Assembly (NCBI GenBank): GCA_001595385.3 | Contig: LVEI03000001.1 | Coordinates: forward strand, 1,207,501-1,271,500 | DNA: 64,000 nucleotides | Origin: Deltaproteobacteria bacterium GWC2_55_46 | Lineage (GTDB): Bacteria > Desulfobacterota > GWC2-55-46 | Direction: 5' to 3' | Shown: positions 27,063 through 35,371 of the stretch, piece by piece | Numbering within the stretch: the stretch's first letter is position 1 | Layout: each line of letters opens with the position of its first letter | The notes under the pieces: model-generated | What the model saw: the letters and a program-made list of their open reading frames with translations, nothing else | What the model was told of the DNA's origin: nothing | The model's database searches: none | Made by a program: the position numbers and the translations under genes

Positions 27063-27932
27063 TTAAACTGTTTTTTGAGGCAGATACTTGCCGATAAGAA
27101 GGGCCAGGTCTTCTCTCGCCTTATCCGGTATCGCCTTCGGGTCGGTGATGGTCGCGTACTTAAGGGCGCTACCGCACTTGCAGCCCCTCGCGCCGGTAAT
27201 GGCCGGCACCGCCTTCATTATTATATCCTTTGCCATCGCAACGTTGGCCTTGAGGGTCGCTATTATCGCCTCGACCGTGACCGACTCTTCGGTCTCATGC
27301 CAGCAGTCATAGTCGGTTGAAAGGGCGACCGTTGCGTAGCAAACTTCAGCCTCACGCGCGAGCTTGGCCTCCGGTATGTTGGTCATGCCGATGACGTCGA
27401 CCCCCCAGCCCCTGTATATCTTCGATTCGGCCCTGGTCGAGAACTGTGGGCCTTCGATACAGATATAGGTGCCCCCCATGTGGACGGTAGCGCCGGCCTC
27501 ATTGGCGGCCTTATAGAGTACCTTGCTCAGGTCAGGGCATACCGGATCGGCGAACTCGACATGGCCAACCACCCCGTTGCCGTAAAAACTCGACGGCCTG
27601 CCCTTCGTCCTGTCGAAGAACTGATCGACTATGACGATATGGCCGGGCTTTATCTCCTCTTTCATGCTGCCGACGGCAGAGACCGAGATGACCCATTCGG
27701 CCCCGAGCTTTTTCATGCCGTATATGTTCGCCCTGTAGTTGACTTCTGTTGGCGTAAACCTGTGCCCCCTGCCGTGCCTGGGGAGGAATATCATCTTTAC
27801 ATCGCCGAGCATGCCGGTTACATACTCATCCGACGGGTCGCCGAAGGGGGTGGAGACCTTCTGAGAATTTACGTCCTTAAGCCCCTCCATCTCGTAGAGG
27901 CCTGAACCGCCTATTACGCCTACAACCTTCAT
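27063..27932 (-). CDS. mtnP: S-methyl-5'-thioadenosine phosphorylase
   Basis: The 289-residue protein matches the MTAP/PNP family: VIGGSGLYEMEGL, phosphate-binding LPRHGRGHRFTPTEVNYRANI, the SAVGSMKEEIKPG segment, the IEGPQFSTRAES substrate loop and MTNIPEAKLAREAE. NYD-type Asp residues for 6-amino purines are present (STDYDCW). It cleaves methylthioadenosine to adenine and methylthioribose-1-phosphate. The next enzyme, MtnA, is encoded at 53.5 kb on the other strand. Confidence 0.92.
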   Translation of the reverse strand: MKVVGVIGGSGLYEMEGLKDVNSQKVSTPFGDPSDEYVTGMLGDVKMIFLPRHGRGHRFTPTEVNYRANIYGMKKLGAEWVISVSAVGSMKEEIKPGHIVIVDQFFDRTKGRPSSFYGNGVVGHVEFADPVCPDLSKVLYKAANEAGATVHMGGTYICIEGPQFSTRAESKIYRGWGVDVIGMTNIPEAKLAREAEVCYATVALSTDYDCWHETEESVTVEAIIATLKANVAMAKDIIMKAVPAITGARGCKCGSALKYATITDPKAIPDKAREDLALLIGKYLPQKTV

Positions 27933-28036
27933 TTAAAAAGATTCTCCTTCGCTCTTTTATAACCCGTAATTTGTAACACTACGCGCCTTGGCGGTCAAGG
28001 TCAATCCTAAAGCTCGTGTTTAAATATGGGGCAGCT

Positions 28037-29062
28037 TCAGCCTGGGTAAACGCCCTTAAGCTGGCCGCAGGCCGCCTGTATCTCGGCGCCCTTGCTCGAG
28101 CGGACGATGACGGTATAGCCAGCCTTTTTGACTATCGAATGAAAGGCATCCACGCGCTCTACAGAGGGGCGGGCAAAATCCGAGCCGGGGAAGGGGTTAA
28201 AGGGAATGAGGTTCACCTTGCAGGGTATCCCGCGGAGGAGCCTTACCAGCCTTCTCGCGTCCGCGTCAGTATCGTTCACGCCTGAGATGAGCACGTACTC
28301 TATCGTTATGTACTTCCGGGACCTCAGCGGATAGGCCCTCAAGACGGCCATAAGCTCGGCTATGGGATATTTCCTGTTTATCGGCATGAGCCGTTCCCTC
28401 ACCTCGTCGGTCGTGGCGTTGAGGGATACCGCGAGGTTCACGGTCGCCTCCTCCCCGAACCTCTTTATGGCCGGCACGAGGCCAGCGGTGGAAAGGGTAA
28501 TCTTGTTGTGGGAGAAGTTGAAGCCGAGGTTGCCTGTTAGCACTCCGATGAACCTTACAACGTTATCGTAGTTGGAGAGCGGCTCTCCCATGCCCATGAG
28601 GACTATGTTCGTTATCTCCTCACCTTCGTCGAGTATCTCATATGCCGAGAAGACCTGCCCGGCAAGCTCCGAAAGCGTGAGGTTACGCACGAAGCCGGCC
28701 ATCCCGGTCATGCAGAACCTGCACCCAAGCGCGCAGCCTGCCTGGGAAGAGACGCAAAGCGTAAGCCTGTCGGTTTCAGGGATGAGGACCGATTCGATGC
28801 GGGACGAGTCGGGAAGCTCGGAGAGGAACTTCCTCGTGCCGTCGGAAGAGCGCTTCACGTCGATGAGCTTATTGCCGGTTATGCGGTATCCGGCAGCCAG
28901 CGTCTCCCTGAAGGCCTTTGATATGTCGGTCATCGAGGCTATGTCGGTTGCGCGCCTGTAGAAGACCCACCTGAATATCTGCTCGCCCCTGTAGGGGCGC
29001 TCATTCATGGCGGCCACCTCGGCCAATAGCTCTTCGTATGTAAAATCCCTTAAGTTCTTCAT
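28037..29062 (-). CDS. rlmN: 23S rRNA/tRNA adenine-C2 methyltransferase RlmN
   Basis: The 341-residue radical SAM enzyme has the CALGCRFCMTG cluster motif (Cx3Cx2C), GMGEPLSNYDNV for SAM contacts, LSTAGLVPAI, and near the C-terminus the catalytic Cys context (SSKGAEIQAACGQL). It methylates C2 of A2503 in 23S rRNA and A37 in some tRNAs. It lies 104 bp upstream of mtnP. An interspersed repeat separates it from the globin gene. Confidence 0.95.
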   Translation of the reverse strand: MKNLRDFTYEELLAEVAAMNERPYRGEQIFRWVFYRRATDIASMTDISKAFRETLAAGYRITGNKLIDVKRSSDGTRKFLSELPDSSRIESVLIPETDRLTLCVSSQAGCALGCRFCMTGMAGFVRNLTLSELAGQVFSAYEILDEGEEITNIVLMGMGEPLSNYDNVVRFIGVLTGNLGFNFSHNKITLSTAGLVPAIKRFGEEATVNLAVSLNATTDEVRERLMPINRKYPIAELMAVLRAYPLRSRKYITIEYVLISGVNDTDADARRLVRLLRGIPCKVNLIPFNPFPGSDFARPSVERVDAFHSIVKKAGYTVIVRSSKGAEIQAACGQLKGVYPG

Positions 29063-29102
29063 AGTTAATTGTCAGCGGAATTATGAATTATTCCGATTTT
29101 TT

Positions 29103-29204
29103 CAGGCTGCTCAAAAAGTCCATATGCGAGGCCCCAATTAAATCGGGGAGCGAGGAATGAGGCGTATCTGGAGTGTACGCGGTAGTAGAAGCGCCTTTGG
29201 CCAG
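29103..29204 (+). repeat. Interspersed MITE-like repeat, copy A (right end lost)
   Basis: It starts with the left terminal sequence CAGGCTGCTCAAAAAGTCCA and continues through the internal GCGAGG...GGGGAGCGAGGAATGA and GGCGTA...GTGTACGC segments shared with copies at 34310 and 53366. The right terminal inverted repeat is missing. It abuts the stop codon of the globin-PsiE gene. Confidence 0.75.
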
Positions 29205-30089
29205 TCAATTATCGACCTTGGCGACAAGCCAGTATACGACCCCGAGGACCGCCACCGCGGCTATGAGCGAGATCTGCGCCTCGACCTGCTCTGATTTAAG
29301 GCTGGTGACGAGTATCTTTCTTATTACCGCCACGAGCGCTACACTTATAAAGACCTTGATGGCGAACTTGCCGCCCTTCAGGTGCTTTATTTCGGTGTCC
29401 ATAAGCTCGATGACCACCCAGAGCATGAGAAGACTGCCGAGGGTGGAAAGCAGCCCTCTTTCTATGTCGCCGTCGAGTATGTGGAGGAGGTCATAGGCGA
29501 AAAGGCCCATGACCATAAAGCCCAGGAGCACGAGCCCCAATACAAGGACGAGGTTCAGCCCGTGGGAGAAGCGGTTCGCCAGCTGTACGAGGTAGGACTC
29601 CACCTTCTGGGAGAAGAAGAACTTCTTCTCCTCCTCGATATAGGAGCTGGTGAACATGTCGAGGTTTATGTCGAGTATCTTCTCGACCGACTCAAGTATC
29701 CTCGCGCGCGTGGGGATATCCTCTATCTCGCTGTGGAGCACGCCGTGGATAAAGAGCTTGACGAAGTGGAACGCGGCGTTAACGTAATGCGCGTGCAGGC
29801 TTATCTTGACATGGGCCTCTCCGACCTTATGGAGCTCGGCGTGGTAATGGTTGCCGTACGAGCCGGAGAAGAGCTTTATGAACCAGCCCTTCAACGCCTC
29901 CTGGTGGCGGGCTACCGTGGCCTCGTCCTTGAGGAACTTGTGCGCGTCCTCGAATTCCCTGACGAAGCCGTAGAACTCATCGACGAACACGTCCTTGTGC
30001 CTCTCCATCACGGGCCTGAGCCTCATGAGGATGGAGGCGTCCTCGTCGGTGAAGTGGTAATGCGCCTTTATGGTCTCGATATTCTCCAT
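29205..30089 (-). CDS. Protoglobin-PsiE membrane fusion
   Basis: The 294-residue protein has an N-terminal protoglobin/globin-sensor domain (about residues 1-160) with a GEAHVKISLHAHYVNAAF segment that should hold the proximal heme His. Four membrane helices follow (about 175-294). The helix pair around VVIELMDTEIKHLKGGKFAIKVFISVALVAVIRKIL matches the PsiE phosphate-starvation-inducible family. A heme gas or redox sensor joined to a PsiE membrane module is the plain reading; the output is unknown. The ATG at 30089 is preceded by an AAGG ribosome binding site; a GTG at 30116 is an alternative. Confidence 0.75.
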   Translation of the reverse strand: MENIETIKAHYHFTDEDASILMRLRPVMERHKDVFVDEFYGFVREFEDAHKFLKDEATVARHQEALKGWFIKLFSGSYGNHYHAELHKVGEAHVKISLHAHYVNAAFHFVKLFIHGVLHSEIEDIPTRARILESVEKILDINLDMFTSSYIEEEKKFFFSQKVESYLVQLANRFSHGLNLVLVLGLVLLGFMVMGLFAYDLLHILDGDIERGLLSTLGSLLMLWVVIELMDTEIKHLKGGKFAIKVFISVALVAVIRKILVTSLKSEQVEAQISLIAAVAVLGVVYWLVAKVDN

Positions 30090-30130
30090 GCCTTGCCGCC
30101 TTATGCTGAAAAACACAAGTTTTGTTCAGG

Positions 30131-30550
30131 CTACTCGAATATCTCCATGGAGCTGAAAAAGTAGCTTATCTCGAAGGCAGCGGTATCGGCGGCGTCAGAG
30201 CCGTGGACTATGTTCGACTCGATGGAGTCGGCGAAGTCCTTCCTGATGGTTCCGGCAGCGGCCTTCGCGGGGTCTGTCGCGCCCATAAGCTCCCTGTTCT
30301 TGAGGATCGCCCCCTCGCCCTTCAATACCATGAGTACGACCGGGCCGGAGGACATGAACTCGGTGAGGCTTCCGAAGAAGGGCCTCTCCCTGTGGACCGC
30401 GTAGAACCCCTCGGCCTCTTTCCTTGAAAGGTGATACATCTTCATGGCGGCTACCTTGAGGCCGGCTGCCTCGAACCTTCTTACCACCTCTCCTATTATG
30501 TTCTTCCTCACCCCGTCCGGCTTTACTATCGACAGCGTCTTCTCTACCAT
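30131..30550 (-). CDS. ndk: Nucleoside diphosphate kinase
   Basis: The 139-residue protein has the family N-terminus ([15 protein letters not shown]), [17 protein letters not shown], and the active-site segment [12 protein letters not shown], in which His becomes phosphorylated. It equalises nucleoside triphosphate pools. The longer open frame to 30634 is rejected because family members start at the MVEKTLS methionine. Confidence 0.95.
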   Translation of the reverse strand: MVEKTLSIVKPDGVRKNIIGEVVRRFEAAGLKVAAMKMYHLSRKEAEGFYAVHRERPFFGSLTEFMSSGPVVLMVLKGEGAILKNRELMGATDPAKAAAGTIRKDFADSIESNIVHGSDAADTAAFEISYFFSSMEIFE

Positions 30551-30759
30551 TTTAAAATACGACCTCCTGAAGCTCTTTTGTTTTTTATAATCTCTCCCCT
30601 TAAGGGGTTTACAGCACATGCAAATGAGAGGCACTCTGAAGGCCAGACAAGACCAACAGGCGCCGCGGATCTCAAAAGATATAACACTTAAGAGCCCATC
30701 TTTACAAGTTTCTTTTTGATTTCAGCGATATCGGGAAGGATTGGACTGTGGCTACGCCT

Positions 30760-30780
30760 CCTCTCCCCTCCGGGGAGAGG
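30760..30780. repeat. Intergenic hairpin between nth and ndk
   Basis: A perfect 9-bp stem (CCTCTCCCC / GGGGAGAGG) with a TCC loop lies in the 262-bp gap between nth and ndk. It resembles the short C/G-run repeats common between genes in this genome. No T run follows on either strand, so it is not a clear terminator. I see nothing else in the gap. Confidence 0.5.
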
Positions 30781-30812
30781 GCTGAGGTGAGGGGGGCTTT
30801 CAACAGGTCGCC

Positions 30813-31472
30813 TTACCTGCTCCTCAAGACCCCGGCCCTGGCGCAGTAAAGAGATATACGGCACGCGCTGCACATAGGAGAAGTCGGCCTGCAGAGGTTC
30901 TGCCCGTAGGCGACCAACAGGTCGTTTATCTCTATCCAGTACCTTTTGGGGAGCTTCTCCCTTAGCGCCCTTTCGGTCTCCTCCGGGCTCCTCGTCTTGA
31001 CGAAACCCCACCTGTTGGTTATCCTGTGGACGTGAGTATCGACACAGATGCCAGGCTTTCCGAAGCCGAGCGTAACGACAAGGTTAGCGGTCTTTCTGCC
31101 CACGCCCTTGAGCTTAAGTAGCTCTTCTATCTCATCCGGCACCTTCGATGAATACCTCTCGACCAGCTCCCGCGAGATATCCTTCAACGTCCTGGCCTTT
31201 GTCCTGTAGAAGCCGGCGGGGTAGACGGCCTTCTCGATTTGACCGTTTGGAAGCTTTAGCAGCACGGAAGGCGTATCGGCGAGCTTAAAGAGCCTCTGGG
31301 AAGCCGCCCTCGTCACGTCATCCGTCGTGCGAAGGCTTATGATACACGAGACGAGCACCTTGAAGGGATCGCGCGTCAACTCCTCAGAGACCTCGGTAAC
31401 GTAAGGCGTGCGGAAACGCTTATATTCCTGTCTGAGTATCTTTATTACTGCCGGGATCTCTTCGGGCTTCAT
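30813..31472 (-). CDS. nth: Endonuclease III
   Basis: The 219-residue DNA glycosylase/AP lyase has the helix-hairpin-helix with catalytic Lys (LLKLKGVGRKTANLVV), the catalytic Asp in GICVDTHVHRITNR, and a C-terminal [4Fe-4S] loop with spacing Cx6Cx2Cx5C (CRPTSPMCSACRISLYC). It removes oxidised pyrimidines. The MKPEEIP start at 31472 is preferred; the open frame continues to 31586 but that extension does not look like the family. Confidence 0.93.
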   Translation of the reverse strand: MKPEEIPAVIKILRQEYKRFRTPYVTEVSEELTRDPFKVLVSCIISLRTTDDVTRAASQRLFKLADTPSVLLKLPNGQIEKAVYPAGFYRTKARTLKDISRELVERYSSKVPDEIEELLKLKGVGRKTANLVVTLGFGKPGICVDTHVHRITNRWGFVKTRSPEETERALREKLPKRYWIEINDLLVAYGQNLCRPTSPMCSACRISLYCARAGVLRSR

Positions 31473-31600
31473 GCGTTTGATGATAACAGAACCGAAGGGA
31501 GTTGGGGAAGGACTTATGAGTCTTGGCTTGCTCACTATTTTGCGTAGCAAACCTAAGCATTTGGTATCTTTCATTTTTTCTTGCATTAGTCACCCAAAAG

Positions 31601-32065
31601 ATGGATAATGCGGCCATGCTCTGGAGACTTGCATTACTCCTGCTATTCCTAATGCCCTTTGCCGCAAACGCCAATCATCTGGGCTCTCCGCCTGCGGCCC
31701 TGCCTGGCGGCAGGATAATCTCGGTCGATGAGGCAAAGGCGCTCCTTGACGCCAAAGGCGCGTCCTTTATCGACGTCCGTAACCCCATAAACTACGGCAG
31801 GGGGCACCTGCCTCAGGCCATCTCAATCCCGTTTGACGGCAGCGCCGACTCACCCGGCGACAAGGCCGCTCTTGTCAAGAGCCTCCCGAAAGACAAGGAT
31901 AAGCCCCTGGTCATATACAGCCACGGCCCAACGGGATGGAAGTCCTACAGGGCGGCAGAGGCGGCCATCGAGGCGGGCTATAAGAATGTCTACTGGATGA
32001 GGGACGGCTTTGGCGCGTGGGAGGCAAGGGGCTATCCCGTAAAATTCGGCGCTGAAAGGAACTGA
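31601..32065 (+). CDS. Exported rhodanese-fold protein lacking the active cysteine
   Basis: The 154-residue protein has a signal peptide (LWRLALLLLFLMPFAANA) and one rhodanese domain (IISVDEAKALLDAKGASFIDVRNPINYGRGHLPQAISIPF, later YKNVYWMRDGFGAWEARGYPV). The catalytic loop, normally starting with Cys, reads SHGPTGWKS, so sulfur transfer by the usual route is not possible. It is probably a periplasmic binding or sensing module. The stop lies 5 bp before the diguanylate cyclase start, so the two are co-transcribed and may act together. The ATG at 31601 fits the signal peptide; 31616 is an alternative. Confidence 0.78.
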   Translation: MDNAAMLWRLALLLLFLMPFAANANHLGSPPAALPGGRIISVDEAKALLDAKGASFIDVRNPINYGRGHLPQAISIPFDGSADSPGDKAALVKSLPKDKDKPLVIYSHGPTGWKSYRAAEAAIEAGYKNVYWMRDGFGAWEARGYPVKFGAERN

Positions 32066-32070
32066 TATTG

Positions 32071-33363
32071 ATGAGTATAGGCTCCAAGCTCATCAGGGTG
32101 TCGCTCTTCTCTCTCTTCCTCCTGACGATCCTCGTGCTCACCGGGTGGCTCGGCGGCCGCGCCATGGAGGCAAGCTCGAGAGAGGCCGAGGCCTTTGAGA
32201 GGCAGTCGATGTGGCTTCAGACACTCTTCAGGGGCATGAACGAGACCATACTTACCGAGGGCACCCAGGACTCCATAAACATAATCAGGGAGGCCGTAAA
32301 AGGCTTTGACGAGAGCCATCTGACGGTCTTCTCCGTCGCTGACGAGGGCCTGCGGAGCGAGATAAGGCAAAGGACGGAAAGCAGATGGTCTTCCATCAAG
32401 TCCGGCCTCCCCCCGTTCCTCCGTGACAACGGCGTAAGCCAGAGGGACACCGCCTTGATGGTCGAGTACGGCAGGCTCCTTGCCGAGGGGGACGCTCTCA
32501 TGAAGGAGGTCCACTCACTTTCAAAAGAGTCGAGGGAACGCGCCGATAAGACCATTGCGCGGACCAAGCTGGTCGTCGGCTCACTGGCCTTGTTTATCAT
32601 CATCAGCGTCGGCTGGCTCCATATGGGCCTCTTCCGTTCCGTGGCGCTCCCCATTAGGAAGCTCAGAAAGCTGATGGTCGAGATATCGGAGAAGGAGAAG
32701 TCTGCCGCCACGTTCAAGAACGAAGGCGCCCTTCTCCTTTCGGAAAGGCTCAACGACAACGAGAAAAAACTCGCCGGTAAGATAACCGACATAAAGGACC
32801 TGACCAACTCGTTCGACGCGATGATAAAGGCGCTTAACGACCACACGGTCGAGAGGCAGAGGATACAGGGGCAGCTGGAGAAGCTCGCGACGACAGATGA
32901 GCTCACGCAGTCCTACAACAGGACCAAGTTCGAGGACTTGATCGGTAGCGAATTAGAACGGGCCATGAGGTACAAGCACCCCCTCTCGGTCATCATCTTC
33001 GACCTCGACCATTTCAAGCTCGTAAACGACAGGTTCGGCCACCTGACAGGTGACGATGTGCTTAAAACGGCCGCGGATATCGCGCGGTCGAATATCAGGG
33101 ACTCCGATTTCCTCTTCAGGTGGGGGGGCGAGGAGTTCCTCGTGCTCGCGCCTGAAACAGACCTCCAGAACGTTTACCTGCTCGCCGAGAGGCTCAGGCG
33201 CATGCTCGCTGAAAATGTCTTTGATAAAATCGGGACCCTGACAGCCAGTTTCGGGGTCGCCGAATATATCGACGGCGAGACAAAGGACAGCTTCATATTG
33301 AGGGCAGACCGCGCCATGTACCGGGCCAAGGGCACAAGGAACAGGGTCGAGAGGAGCGCGTAG
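32071..33363 (+). CDS. Diguanylate cyclase with periplasmic sensor
   Basis: The 430-residue protein has an N-terminal membrane helix (residues 8-28), a helical periplasmic region, a second membrane helix near residue 168 (VVGSLALFIIISVGWL) and a HAMP-like linker. The C-terminal GGDEF domain has active-site GGEEF and an RDSD inhibitory site exactly 5 residues before it. It should make cyclic-di-GMP under product inhibition, in response to a periplasmic cue. The rhodanese-fold protein just upstream is a candidate partner. The ATG at 32071 replaces a preceding TTG. Confidence 0.9.
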   Translation: MSIGSKLIRVSLFSLFLLTILVLTGWLGGRAMEASSREAEAFERQSMWLQTLFRGMNETILTEGTQDSINIIREAVKGFDESHLTVFSVADEGLRSEIRQRTESRWSSIKSGLPPFLRDNGVSQRDTALMVEYGRLLAEGDALMKEVHSLSKESRERADKTIARTKLVVGSLALFIIISVGWLHMGLFRSVALPIRKLRKLMVEISEKEKSAATFKNEGALLLSERLNDNEKKLAGKITDIKDLTNSFDAMIKALNDHTVERQRIQGQLEKLATTDELTQSYNRTKFEDLIGSELERAMRYKHPLSVIIFDLDHFKLVNDRFGHLTGDDVLKTAADIARSNIRDSDFLFRWGGEEFLVLAPETDLQNVYLLAERLRRMLAENVFDKIGTLTASFGVAEYIDGETKDSFILRADRAMYRAKGTRNRVERSA

Positions 33364-33799
33364 CCTCTATCTTCCATCCGCTCTTTTCTTTCAGCCTGCA
33401 AATCGAAAAAAATTCAGCCACTACCGCCTGAAAGCCCGACTGAAATCTCCCCCTTTTCTAAAGGGGGACTAAGGGGGATTATAAACCCTTCAAAGATAAT
33501 CTCCCCTGACCCCTCTTTAGGAAAGAGGGGAACCAAGATCCCGTTGCTCGGCTTAAACCTCGCACAGGGGCGTGGTCCTTAGCCCGGCTCGAACTTGCAA
33601 AAAAAATCCTCTCCCATAGTGGAGAGGATCTAAGTGGAAATATTATTACTGCGGCGAGTCTGCGGGCGGGAGGAGCCACCAATCGTTTTAATCTGGCCCC
33701 GGAAGTCCTCACACAGGCTTCCGGGGCCTGCAGCGGCGGTCAGGAGGTAACCGCGCCGTAAAAACCTGATGAAAGATCGTCCTTTTAATTGTCCTGGGG
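33364..33799. other. Repeat-rich intergenic region
   Basis: This 436-bp gap holds no credible gene. It contains two C/G-run hairpins (33449-33467 with CCCCCTTT / AAAGGGGG, and 33512-33532 with CCCCTCTTT / AAAGAGGGG), the bfr terminator, and a CCCCGGAAG / CTTCCGGGG inverted repeat near 33699-33727. Confidence 0.6.
33606..33629 (-). terminator. Probable bfr terminator
   Basis: A perfect 9-bp stem (ATCCTCTCC / GGAGAGGAT) with a 6-nt loop is followed on the minus strand by a run of eight Ts. It lies about 170 bp beyond the bfr stop codon. Confidence 0.75.
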
Positions 33800-34273
33800 C
33801 TATTCTTCTCTGATCTGTTCGCTCAAATAATTCTGGAGACCTACCTGGTCGATGGTCTGGAGCTGGGTCTCAAGCCAGTGTATCTGCTCCTCTGCCTCTT
33901 CGAGCATCTCCTCTAACTTGTGCCTGGTATTGTTATCGCCAACCGATACGCATCTGGCGATTGTCTCGTTGAGCATCGCGACCGCTTCCTGCTCTTTTTT
34001 AAGGTTGAGCTTCAATTGCTCAGGGACCGTCTCGCCCACGAGCACGTCCCCGAGCTTCTGCATATTGGGGACGCCCTCCAGGTGCAGGATGTGCTCGATC
34101 AATTTTTCGGCATGGACCATCTCACGCATCGATTCGGCCCTCATCTTCTTATAGAGCCTTTCATACCCCCAGTTGTCGCACATCTCGCCGTGGATGAAAT
34201 ACTGGTTTACCTTTGTGAGCTCGCCTGTAAGGATATTATTGAGGATCTCCAGAATACCTTCTTTTGCCTTCAC
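33800..34273 (-). CDS. bfr: Bacterioferritin
   Basis: The 157-residue four-helix protein has the diiron ligands (Glu in LTGELTKVNQYFIH, Glu and His in MVHAEKLIEHI, and the EEAEEQIHWLETQL pair). A Met in the SMREMVHAEKL helix corresponds to the heme-coordinating Met of E. coli Bfr. It stores iron as a ferric mineral in a 24-mer. The bacterioferritin-associated ferredoxin that releases this iron is encoded 230 bp upstream on the same strand. Confidence 0.95.
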   Translation of the reverse strand: MKAKEGILEILNNILTGELTKVNQYFIHGEMCDNWGYERLYKKMRAESMREMVHAEKLIEHILHLEGVPNMQKLGDVLVGETVPEQLKLNLKKEQEAVAMLNETIARCVSVGDNNTRHKLEEMLEEAEEQIHWLETQLQTIDQVGLQNYLSEQIREE

Positions 34274-34309
34274 GCCGACCTCCCTTTTATTAAAAAAACA
34301 AATTTTGTT

Positions 34310-34435
34310 CAGGCTGCTGAAAATACACGTATGCGAGGCGATTCTCGCCGCTGGATGAATGAGGCGTACTTCTTTGGTACGCCTCTGCTACGAGCTTCTG
34401 AAGCCAACGACGCAGATGGACTTATTTCATGCCTG
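34310..34435 (+). repeat. Interspersed MITE-like repeat, copy B (full length)
   Basis: This 126-bp element begins CAGGCTGCTGAAAA and ends GCAGATGGACTTATTTCATGCCTG; the ends are imperfect inverted repeats. The internal GCGAGG...GAATGAGGCGTAC and GCTTCTGAAGCCAACGA segments match the copies at 53366 and 59352. It lies between bfr and bfd. Confidence 0.8.
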
Positions 34436-34505
34436 ATGCCCGAAATATAGCAGAGTCCTGCACCCTGTCAAGCCGACCAGGGTACAGGACTTTTTTAAAA
34501 GCCAG

Positions 34506-34688
34506 TCAAATTGAAGCGGAAGCGCCTGAGGCCAACGCGACGAGAGACTCGATATTCCTGAGGCATTTGCCGCAACAGCTTTCCTTGTCGATGCCGAGCC
34601 TGCATGCCAGCTCTTCCGGGCCCAGATTCTGCTGCTCAAGGCCCTTGACCGCCTTGTCCGTAACACCCTTACACAGGCAAATATACAT
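34506..34688 (-). CDS. bfd: Bacterioferritin-associated ferredoxin
   Basis: The 60-residue protein has the BFD-type [2Fe-2S] ligand set: CLCKGVT near the N-terminus and SCCGKC about 32 residues later. Bfd reduces the mineral core of bacterioferritin to release iron. The ATG at 34688 gives the usual MYICLCKGVTD start; the open frame to 34712 is longer than the family. A Fur box over its promoter fits induction in iron starvation. Confidence 0.92.
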   Translation of the reverse strand: MYICLCKGVTDKAVKGLEQQNLGPEELACRLGIDKESCCGKCLRNIESLVALASGASASI

Positions 34689-34726
34689 GGACACCTCGCT
34701 GGAATTAACCAACTCACGTCATTGAT

Positions 34727-34759
34727 GAAAATGATAATCGTTTTCAATTGAGTTGTCAA
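34727..34759 (-). promoter_or_regulatory. Fur-controlled sigma-70 promoter of bfd
   Basis: On the minus strand TTGACA (34754-34759) and TATCAT (34731-34736) are 17 bp apart. A 19-bp Fur box (34727-34745) matches the GATAATGATAATCATTATC consensus at 16 positions and covers the -10 element. Repression by Fur-iron is the expected outcome. Confidence 0.85.
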
Positions 34760-34887
34760 GCACAATAAAGGCACTGACCGACATCTGGAACAACGATCGG
34801 TCGGCTTGCCATTACACGTCCCAAGAATTTCTTAATAAAAACGTGCGGGTAGCCAGGCAGGATGGGCAGAGCCCATTTTTATTTCTA

Positions 34888-35313
34888 TTATGCCCCTACG
34901 CCCTGAACGTAGACGGTCTTTGTGCCGACGCCGTCGGGAAGGGTCCAGGCCTTTGTTGTGGAGTAGGATTCCCACGCGGTCCATGTGCTATTGTCATGGC
35001 TGAAGCGCATCTCGGTTACAGCGCCGCCGAAGTCAGAGGCCGAGAGCGTGAGAGAGACGGAGGTGGAAACCGTTCCCGAGCCACCGCCGTTGATGATAAT
35101 GGAGCCGGTCGGCGGGGTCAGATCGCTCGCGATGACAGTAGTCGATGTCAGATTGCCGTTGGCGTCATAGGTGTAATTGATTACAGTGCCGTTGCCGTGG
35201 TCGATTGAGATAAGGCGGTTTGCGTTGTCATAGGTATACGTGGCCGAAAAAGCCTGGGGGCAGGCAAGAAGAGTTATAAAAAATATAAGGTAGGCAAATT
35301 TTTGAAAATTCAT
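34888..35313 (-). CDS. Truncated RHS/YD-repeat secreted protein
   Basis: The 141-residue product has a signal peptide (AYLIFFITLLACPQAFS). Two YD repeats follow directly (TYTYDNANRLISIDHGNGTVINYTYDANGNLTST), then a beta-sandwich-like stretch (TPPTGSIIINGGGSGTVSTSVSLTLSASD...MRFSHDNSTWTAWE). It stops where homologous surface proteins normally continue. Full RHS proteins carry dozens of repeats and a toxic C-terminal tip, so this is probably the short remnant of such a gene. A toxin-like tail and an immunity candidate lie immediately upstream on the same strand. Confidence 0.6.
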   Translation of the reverse strand: MNFQKFAYLIFFITLLACPQAFSATYTYDNANRLISIDHGNGTVINYTYDANGNLTSTTVIASDLTPPTGSIIINGGGSGTVSTSVSLTLSASDFGGAVTEMRFSHDNSTWTAWESYSTTKAWTLPDGVGTKTVYVQGVGA

Positions 35314-35371
35314 AAAACAGCCTTTAGCATTTTAATATGCAATCTTATTTTATGCACAGCGCAACTTGAAA

